Positions 51,201 through 62,183 of a DNA stretch of 64,000 bases are shown here, piece by piece; position 1 is the stretch's first letter, and each line of letters begins with the position of its first letter. Below the pieces are notes generated by a model. It was not told where the DNA came from, ran no database searches, and saw nothing but the letters and a program-made list of their open reading frames with translations. Origin of the DNA: Pholis gunnellus (Eukaryota; Chordata; Actinopteri; Perciformes; Pholidae); NCBI GenBank assembly GCA_910591455.2, contig OU342818.1:17757321-17821320 (forward strand), read 5' to 3'. The position numbers and the translations under genes are program-made.

Positions 51201-54200
51201 CAAAAGATGACATTGTAAGCAATCAGAGTAATTCTGAATTACCAACCCTGTGCCGGGTTTTCGCAATCAGCCTGCTGCCACGTTCCCATTTCTCTATATA
51301 AGGAAATGTGCTTGCCGCAAAGTTTATCATGGATAAAGTAGTAACGTTTTTGTTAAAGAAAAGAAAAAGAAATACTGAAGAAATGTATATATTGTCCGAG
51401 GTGGGAGGCAGAAAAAAGACATTTTTCCCAAGTGTTTCCACAAGAGTTATGAAGATTACATTTGTTTTTAAAAGACGCTATGGACTGTGGCTCAGGTTAA
51501 AAAAAGAAATGGTTTGATATTAAAGTTTATGCAAAAAAAGAAAGTACAAGACGAGAAGAAAAACAAGGAAACAGGTGGAGTAGGAGGACAATGACCACTG
51601 ATCTGTCAGCCCGAGATGAGTGCCTCTCCACAAGAGGATCATCCATAAGTGGGAGAAATGAGGGTGACAATAATGACATCCAGCAAGGACTTTCACCCGG
51701 AGGTTATTTATTTCAGGATTGCATTAGGGCTCTACCGAGTGGTTTGAAGCTTCATTCATAATGTTGACATTCCAATTCTAGATCAACACGGCACAGCTTT
51801 TTTTTTTTTTTTACACTACTCTATATATTCTGCTATTTCTGTATTACTGTAACAAATGAGGCTATATTTTTAGTACTATACTATGTGTAATATTAGATTT
51901 CGGTGGTGGCTGCATTGTTTCCGAGTGACCCAAACATTTAGAATAACTCCAGGAGATTGTAAAGCCCAAAAGTCAACATGAGTTGATTGAAAAAAAGATT
52001 AAGAGGTAATCATTTCTAAAATTCAAAAACAGGATTTTATCGAACAGCAGCAATCGAGCAGCACCATAAATCACATTGACATAACCACAACATCAAATCA
52101 TATTTGTTTGTGTGACGGCATCATAAAATATGACAGACATTAGAAGCTTCATTCGAAAACCTCAATTGAAGCTTTGAAATATATATTTTAGTCAAAAAAA
52201 AACAATCGAGGATGAAATCAAATAAAAACGATTTTAAATATTGTTGTCAATGAAAGCATTTTATAATTAATGCGGTTACAATATGTGTTTGCATTTAGTG
52301 AAAGGTGCAAGATCTGGGAAGATTGGGAGCATTTTGGTTGCCTCTCAACAGCTCTCAACATGTCGACGTCAAGCTGGCCGCTCATAGCTAACAGCGCTAA
52401 CGGCGCTAACAGCGCTAACAGCGCAAACTATGGCGAAAGTAGTGACAGAGTTAACGGTGTTTACCTGAGGGGGAAACGGAGGGTGGGTGCCACAACGCTG
52501 TCGGTCAGGATGGTGCTATCGTCTGTTACTCCCGTATGAGAGCACGGCAGAGCAGCGGCTCACGTGCACTAACATGCACTAAAAGCATGCGCAGCCTGAG
52601 ACAACACATACAAAAGGGAGAGTGACTTCTCTGCTCAGGTAGAACATTATTCCATGATATCCTTGCATAGATAATAATCGTTTGCTGCTATACTAAAGGT
52701 CAGAATGTTACAGCTCCTTTCTGAATGTTAAATACTGAATGTTAAATACAGCTCCTTTAAAAAAAGGTGTGTGTATACATAAAAAGAACGGGTCGAGACT
52801 TCATAATTTGAGGGTACGCATGGTCTGAGGCAGTTTCCAAATTTGTTCGCAGAGTTAGAACAAATTCAGGTAATGAAATATTGATGAATCCCGGATTTGC
52901 ACACTGTTTGTGAATGACGTCCAATGTCTCTTGAAGTCTAGTGGTGTTATTAATAAGGCATGGTAGGGGAAAATACACAGTTTTTCTAAATGAATGGATT
53001 ACATTAATCTTGGCAGCAGTTTGTCTCTGAGAGCCGTTAATGGATTTTTGAAAACAGTGGGCCTGCAGTATGAGCTTCTGACTGTGGCAAACACACAGGT
53101 GCATTCAGGCTTTTCATAGGCAGTAAATGAGCATTAGAAAAAGCTGAAATTGCAGCCTGAATGTGCCTGGCTTCTAGCAATAACAAATGTGTTAATGTGG
53201 CATGGTTATGGGTACTTCCTGACGGTTGCGATACACGTGGCGGCAGGCAAGACTTTAGAACGCACTTTACATCATTACACTATAACTATAATGGCTAACA
53301 CTACTTTGGCTTCATTAGCAGTCTACTGCTCATATCGCATTTGATAGGCCACTCTGTGCTTATAAACAGTGTCTCCCATTCAAGTCATTTGTGCTAAAGT
53401 TTTATTTTTGACAATAGCTTAAAGCCTGCATATAACTGAAATAAAATAACGGTTCATTGCTGAGAAAAGTATTAAGCCCTGAAGAGTCAGTGCAGAACTT
53501 TTCTGGGAGTTTGCTCCAGATCTGTGGTGCATAAAAACCGAATGCTATTTCTCCATGTTTAGTTTTAATTAAAAAATGTAATTTAGCCCTAAACTATTCA
53601 GGGCTTTGTTAACCATCCATAGAATTTAAGAGTTAACTATTTGAGGAACAGGAAGCCAGTGTTCAGATCTGAGCACTGCATTGATGAGATCTACTTTCCT
53701 GGTCTTAGTGAGTCTCTAACAGCAGCGTTCTGAATCAGCTGCATCCGTCTGATCTGAGGCCTGTATATGAATGTGATAGAATCTGATAGCCAGGTGTCAC
53801 TTAGCCCCTGCCATCAGTGTGTGAATGACGACAAGTAGTGTGAAAGCGCTTTGAGTGGTCGGAAAGACTAGAAAAGCGCTGTACAAGTACAGTCCATTTA
53901 CCATTATTTACACAATATTATATGTGTAAAATATGTAATAAAAATATATTCATTTTATTCTAAGAAACAGTTAAATTACCAGTACGTTTAGGAGAACGTA
54001 AAGGACGTGATTGCATTCATGGAGTATCTGGAGGACTGAAGAAGAAGCTAGTCCCTTTAAAGCCTTGTAAATCAGCCCTCACTTGTATTGGTTGCCAATG
54101 CAAAGACATTAGGGCAGGTGTTATATGATCAAACTTGTTAGATCTTGTAAGAATTCTGGCAGCTTTGGCAGACTGTACACTTAGCACATACATGTTCCAA

Positions 54201-57200
54201 GTATTGATCCCTGTGCAACACCATGTTTGAACTTGGAGAAGAAAGATATAGAGTATTATTTATAAAACACTTGTATACTGTGCACTGTTGTGTACTGTTA
54301 CTCTGATATGAGCAGAACCAGGCAAGCACCGGCCCCTTAAGACCGACGATACTGTCATGATTTCTATGACTTGTCAAACGTGTCACTCAAATCTAAAAAT
54401 AGCAGGATAGACGTAAGATCACAATCAATGGCTGTTAGTTGAGAAGTCCTTTGCTACCACGGTAGTGTTTGGATCTGAACTGACTGAAACTCATCAAGAA
54501 GATTGCCATCTGCTATCTATGCTGCTAGCCACCACTAACAGTATAAACATGACGGCGAGATTTGAAATGGGTCTGTTATTGCTGAGAGTTTGAGGACAGA
54601 GGTTAGGTCTTTCCAGTAAAGGAGTAACCACGGGAATAATACCAGACCTCAGAGACTTATATATGATGCTGAAAGGACAGCTTTGAAGCAGACTGAACAG
54701 CTCTTTTTTAAGTTTGCTTATAATGGACTCTAAAGCACATCTGGTTGGTTTAGAACTTGTATCAATTTTAATAAAAAGTGTGGTAGAGGATGTTTATACT
54801 TGAGCAATCTTTTAATCTTAAACCATTTTGATTACTACTTATATCAAAGTCAGAATTGTGGCTTCATAGCATAGAGCACCAGATTGTGTTTCAGATGCCT
54901 CTATAAAAATGTTCAAAATGTAAAAGTTTAATGAAACACCCTCCGAGACTGATGGCGGTGCATCAGAAAGCATCCATTCCAAAGGTCCTGAAGCACAATA
55001 TTCTGCAAAAAAGCTTTGATAGCTGGAAGAGTGCCATTTTAATGCAAATCACACCGCACTCAATGAAGAACAGATGCATTATAACATATTATCTAATGAG
55101 TTACAAGCTTAGGGATGAAATGAGTGACGCTATAGCAGCATCAAACAGTGAACCATTCCTGTAGCTAAAGATTACCCGTCAGCACAAAATCCCAAGACTC
55201 GTCAAAAACAACGACACACCACCTGATGTAGCCCCTGTAGCATTATACACACAGTACAGGTAGGTGTGTTCATCACAAAATAACCAAATCACCTGCCTTC
55301 CCCTGCGTTCAAAATGTCTGAACATATTATCAGAGCATTAAAACAGCCTTGGGGTGGAATAGTGAGAAGCGACAAACTGCCTACCTCTGCAAAATGTTGT
55401 CGCTGAAGTACATGTCGCATGCAGAACCCTGTCAGCTCCTCACTAGTAATTACTACATTTCTGAAGAAATCACCCGTTGTTCCATTTATATCCACCCAGA
55501 ACAAAATTTTTTTAGCTGAGCCTCAAGTGCAGTCGGTGAGGTGGCAGACCATTGAAAACCATCAGGCGGCCCGAGTGGCTTACACTGACGTGCTTCTACT
55601 GAGGAGCCGGAAAACAGGAACTCAAGCCGCAGTGTTGCTCTTCATTCATTCTAACACTCCACCAGGAATTCTGATACTTCCGTGGTGAACCATAATTATT
55701 TAAAAGCATGTAAATTAATAAATTGACCAAGGGTGCAACGGAAAAGGAAAATCATATCAGTCATTTCAATGTCGAGAGAGCCTCCTGACGACAAAGCTTG
55801 GTGAATTCTAATCACCTACAGAGGAGGAAGATGCTTCAGTCGTGCGAGTGCTCGGAGAGGAAAAACATCCACCATGACATTCTCTTGCATTGCAACAACA
55901 ACCAAGACACACTGTCATCAATGGGTCAGTCACAGTAGACATCTGAGGACGAATGGGTATAGCCATGCTAGCGGCTCGGTGAGGCTGTACTTTGACAAAG
56001 CAGCACTTTAAGGTAAATGCTAACATCAGCCGGCTAAGGTAACAACCAAGTAATGTACGGTTTAATATAGAGTAATTTGGTGATACATATATTTACATGG
56101 TTAGCTGTACTATTAAATGTCATCTTTGCTGGTTGTGCTCAAACTAGTATAAATATATATATATATATATATACGTCTAAGTTGCGTCTATCAAAAGAAC
56201 ATACAAGGGAAATTCTTCAAAAACATCTTTCGGCATCTTTTCAGTTCAAGCAAAACCTGGTGTGGGTTCATCTTTTAGGATTGATGTTAACAATATTTCC
56301 AGCTGTGTGCTGACACCTCCTTTGAGACTGTTAGATTCCTAACTTGCACTTGTCAGTGAAATGAATTCTAAGTAAAAGCTGAGAGATGAGGATGTCCTTG
56401 TTCGCCAGCAATGCAAAGTCATTTCATACGTGCTCTCATAAGGATACCGGAATCTACCTCAGAAGCTATACCGACCACACTTTAGTCTCGACAACGTGCA
56501 AGAAAGTCCCATACTCAGCTTTTCACGAGTACTGGCAGCACTATAATTGAAAAGCATTATTCTGTCAGTTAGTAAAAATGATCTCTGGCCCTGTTTGAGG
56601 CCGTGATTGTTCGTATTTTTGCATGTGATTGGACTGTATTAACTTGTACAAGCACATAACGTACATAACAATTCAGTCCAGTAAAAGTGCATGACATCAT
56701 GGAAAGTTACTTTCTGTAAACCCCCTGAAGCCCTCCTACCAACCACTATCTCGCTCTAATCTGTCAAGGTTGGACTTCCAAGGTGATTTACAGAAAACTG
56801 TCTTCCACCACTACAAACGGTCCACTGTGGGAATGCAAGGCAGGCCTTTAAGGAGACTGTAATGAAAGACTACATGTCATGAGAGTGTGTAGCACGAGAA
56901 ACCATGGATCCGTATTTAATGTTCCTTTTTAGCCTCAATAAAACAAATTATGAAGAAAATGATGTTTGGTTTTGTTTAATCTGTTCTTTGATTTGCATAA
57001 TGAGATGTTTGAAAATGAGCATTAATAAAGCAGCAAACAACTATTTGCTATTCAAAGATGTAGTGAAGTAATGTTGTCGAGAGCAGAGAATGAAGTCACT
57101 CTCTCAGAGTGCCAACTCAGCTGTTGCCATGTTGAGTTGTGTGAACGCATGATTGCATAATTTGCAAGACTATAATATTATATTTCCCTTTATACGCAGT

Positions 57201-60200
57201 ATTTGATCAGTTAGCATAGTTTGGTAAATATTCCAAGGGACATTTCATGTTATTAGATAACACATCCTTCGTGTCCTTTCGTTTTTGGCAAATGTTAAAG
57301 AGCTAATTTTGTTTCTTTATGAAAGCAAAAGTTTTTTTTTAACTTTACATGTTGAGAACAATAACATATTGTACAACGGTTGTAATATATAAAGAAAAAT
57401 GCCACGAGAAGGTCTGGTTTCTAGTGGTTAATTAGTGTAACATTGTTTCAATATACATCAATCAACTTAATCCCAGACGTCCTTATAGATTTAAATCTGA
57501 CATTTCAGCAATTAAATAAAAACAAGCGCTTTCAATTTGGTTTCAATGTCAGGCATCGATCCTATTGCGCTGTCATGGTAGGCTTCATCCTCTTGGGGCC
57601 ATAAATGTGCGAAAGTTAATGACAATAAAACCAACAGTTGTTGAGCTATTTCAGTCTGGACCAAAGTGGTAGAAAAGCTACGAGATGGAACGTGTAGTAA
57701 AACTGTGTTTCCAAGCAAAGCTATTAGCTAGTATTATTTAGATCGCAGGTAAGTTCCTACAAGTAATTTATAAGGGATACCTGTGAGAAAGAGCTCATTA
57801 CACTATTACTGGGCTACACATTGTAAAGCTGTCTGCATGACAACATTATTCCACGAGGTAAAGTGGTGTTCTTTGCTGCCGTGCAGCATTGGAGGAGTCC
57901 TTTTGTGATGAGATATGGCAATTTATTTTTTTTTTTTTCAACCGTCTCTGAACTTGCCCCCCCCCCCCTTTTTTGACTACTTTTTCCTACATTTCCAGAA
58001 TGAGTTTCAATACCTCCGCTCCCCCATGGAGGAACTCAGCTGGCCTTGCAGCATCCAGCAGTTTAATGTACAGGAATAGAGAGCGATATGAGCATTAAAA
58101 AAAAAAGCAATGCCTTTTTCTGTCAAGAAAATGGGGGCATCACGCGCCTCACCCCACTGTGCCCCTTGTGGCTGCGCTGCATTGGCGTTTATTGGGTCTG
58201 CTGTGAGTGGAGAAATTGCTGTCTCTTACTCTCTCTACCGTTTCTCCCTGTGTGTTTGTTGAGCCTTAATGAAAAAATGGCGAGTCTAGAAGAAGTCCGT
58301 CCTTCTGAGGACCTCGAATCAAAAGCATTTACTGCTAATGTTTCAGAAAAAAATAATTGTGGTGACATTTGGCACAATAGTTCCAGGGATGCACGGAGCA
58401 TTGCTCATACCTCTCTATGAGTGTTAATATGTCTCTGGGTGATGCGTGTTTTTGTGAATATTACCAAGGTTTATGTAAAAAACACATCCCCGTGCACAGC
58501 CTTGGGCCTGGCATGTGGCCTGCAACATTACTTAGGAAGGTATTGAAGAGAAGAGTTGGCACACAGCCGGTCTCACCATCAGCTCTAGCACAAGCAACCT
58601 TTATCAAAAGGAACATTAAAGCTTCAGCAGCGATGCATTAAAGTCTCTCCATTTGTTGAATTGCAAGTTAGCGTGCACTCAAACAATTTGGTGACTAATC
58701 TTGCCAGCCTGCTGTGCTACGGAGATCAAATCTCTTTTTTTTCTGTGTTTTATGAATGTAACAAGTAATTCTCATAACAAGTATCCTTAAAAGGGACATT
58801 GGTATTTTAATTAAACAAAACCACAGAGAATAATAGTTTAAAAGTGAAATGCTCCGCGATGTCCGCTAGCTAGTTGCTAACTGTCTGAATGACTGTGCTG
58901 GGGCAGGTAAGAGTAAAGTGGTGTTTCTCAGGACTTTTTGGGGGTGTAACAGCACACAGAGGCGGAGCCGTGTCGTCCAACCCCAGAGTTTCATTTGCGC
59001 TCGCCATGGTGTGACTGACTCACACGCCAATCAACTCGCCGTGCTGGCTTCAGCGAATGTTGCCAACGTCGTATGGCTCAAAGGTTGCGGGTGGAACTTG
59101 CGCTTGTTCATTTTGGTTCGGCGTTACGTGCATGAATCTACAGTACATACACTACGTGTCCTGCATGAACCTCCGTACCGTGACGGTTCTTTGGAATACA
59201 TGGGACTGTTACAGCCCTAATAACAAAGCTGATGAGAGCAATGGGAGTGAACCAAAAGCGTTTGATTTGCGGGCCGTAAAATGAACACAATGAGCTGAAC
59301 GAGGCTAAAACACCCCGTAGAGCTCAGGGGAGCTGCAGAGCTTGGTGAGGATTCTCAGTGGGTTCATTATAACAAGAGAAACCCTTCACATGATACACTC
59401 TTTTGCATCAGTTAGCAGCGCAGCTTTAAATTAGTTAGACACATTTCTAGTCTTTCAAGAAGACAATTCTCAAATGAGAAAATTATAACCCTTGCTCAAG
59501 CCAGAGTCAACAGCTGAAGAAATAAATTAGAAACGTCCAGTTCATCTTTTCGACGATACAGAATGTGCAGAAGTTGTGTAGTACGTCTGAGGTCATTTAC
59601 CATTCCAACCATTGCTCCGGCTTAATGACCCTTCCCATAACAGGATGCAGAATTCGTAATGGCATGCAATGTCTTTTTTTTTTCTTCTTTTGGTGGAAAA
59701 AAATAAAAAAGTTATGAGTTGCCCTACTTTCCTGCAAATCTGGAGGCTTCATATCATTATAGTCTGAACATTAAAGTGAATTCAGGGCTCATACTGCACT
59801 GGGGAGAGAGAAAAAAACACCACAACAAGCAATTACTCTAAAGAACAAAAACAACCACTGACATAATAGTCCTTATTTGTGAGGCAAGAAGAATCTCACT
59901 TGACTTTAACTGGAGGCCTGCTCTTGCTATTTTGTGTTTTTTCGCTGCTTAAATCTCATTTCTGTGGGGAGGAAACCGCCTGGCTAATTGTGTTTGTCAG
60001 CCACCGAGTCTTCAACTTCAACCAGAGAATTAATTGTAAAGATCCCTGCTGCCGGCTGACCCGATATGTCGCACTGAGTCATCATGCCTCGTTTGGTTTT
60101 TGCATAGGTAGGCATGTGTCATGGACTTTTTTTTTTGACCTCAGATAAACCAAGTGCACATAGTGGAAATCAAAATAAATGCAGACCATGCAAAGGCCTG

Positions 60201-62093
60201 TGGTGCACAGGGATGTTTGGCCTCCAACTCCTGCAAAGGATTTTAAATGGAAACACTTGAAATCTAGATTATCTATGAAAGGTTAAAGTGGCCACCTGCT
60301 GTCCTCCATGCGTTCTCTGAATTATTCATGTCAAATGACAGCCCAGAGATGCTGTCTTCATGGCTACTCTTTTCATTATAGATAACCATATTAATGTGCA
60401 GCCTTCTCAAGACTTACTATTAAAACTGTGAAGGATGGGCTTTAGAGAAAGAAAGCAAACAATTATCTATTTTATTCTCCACTGCTTCATAGTGCACTTC
60501 TGGCTAAACGTTGCGTACAGACGTCAAGAGCGATTCCCTTGATATTTCTGCAGCAAGCGCGACACAGTTGTACCTATGTACTTATAGATATCATTGGGAC
60601 ATTATGAGTGTTACCTGAACACTTTTCTCTAGGATGGGGATAGCAATATAGGGAATTTACCAAATGATTCTTGGAAGCCAGTACTGATTTTGTCCTGTTG
60701 ATTCGGGTTAAGAGCTGACACAGGCTTTGTTATGATTGAAATATCCCTCCGTGGAATCAGCTGCCACTACATCATCCCAGCAGCATACACGGTAATCACA
60801 GCCTTCTCCACTCTTATATCGAGCAAGGTCAGGGAGCTAATAACATGTTTGCAGGAGAACATGGAACGAAATGGACGATTTAGACTTCGTCCTTTTAATC
60901 CTGAGAGAGCCCAGTCGCTGATTGGACTGCTGTGGCGTTACACAGGAGGCATTTCTAAGGCTGTATTGCTACGGTGTCACACATCGATCGTGTGGCTGTA
61001 GACATGACATGGAAAATGTATAATAAAAAGGTGGAATTCCCCATATTCAACTGTGTAATTTTCTTCCAGCTGTGTGGCTATGAAAACAGGGACAGTTTGT
61101 AGATACAGCTAACACATAATCAATGCTTGAAAGATCGACAACCCTGGTTTACTCGTATTACCCTCTGACCTACGAACAGGGAGAGTTTGGCTGAGATAAG
61201 TTTAATTTTCCTCCCTCTGCCAAGAGATCAGCTCCACAGCAGTCAGCTATCAGGGCTGGCTCCCACATTTTTGGAGAGCCAAACAGCGTCCTGCGCAGAG
61301 GACGTTATGGATTAATTCACATTTAATAACATGTCAAAGTCAAAGCAGATTTGTACGAGCCACAGTCCACAAAGGCTCAGGCTGCAGCAGATAGCGCTGC
61401 TGTTGCTGCTGCCTCCCCACTAGCGGTTAGCCCTGCCAAGCTAGCTAGAATGATAAAAACTGAGTCTCTATAGCCAATGAATAGAGTTGATTCGTAGCAT
61501 TTTTATTCCCCCTGAATTCCGATGTTAAGTGAAATCTAGTCAATAATGCAGTGAGGCTCATTGTGAGCTGATTGTTTTCGGATTCTGCTGCCAACATCAA
61601 CTTTCAAACATCCTTCAGTGATAAACCAAAACAGAAACAATTCATGTTTAATGGACAAGAGGACTGCTGGGGACAGTAAGGAAACTGTGTTTTCTGCCCA
61701 TAAAAGGCCGTAAACATCCTTCGGTCATTGTGGCAAGTTACTAGTAAAATGTAAACTGACCGTAATTACTTGTTTTACTTGCTATACAGAGTGGTGCAGG
61801 GATGACAACCCGCGGAAGTTAGCATCGCACTGGTGCCCTCGTCAAAAAGCCAATGGTATCTTTGATAAATAATCATAAAAATCAAACAGCTAAATGCAAA
61901 CAATAGAATAGATAGAATGGTCAGGACAAGGCAACATTTATGCCATAATATCATATTACAATATCCAAAATCGAACAAGATATCTAGTCTCAAATCACAA
62001 TATCGGTGTTATATCGATATATCGCTCAGCCCTGGACTTTTGTGACTCTCACATGAATCCCAGTGTTACTCAGCTATACTTTACCCCAACAAG

Positions 62094-62183
<90 letters not shown>

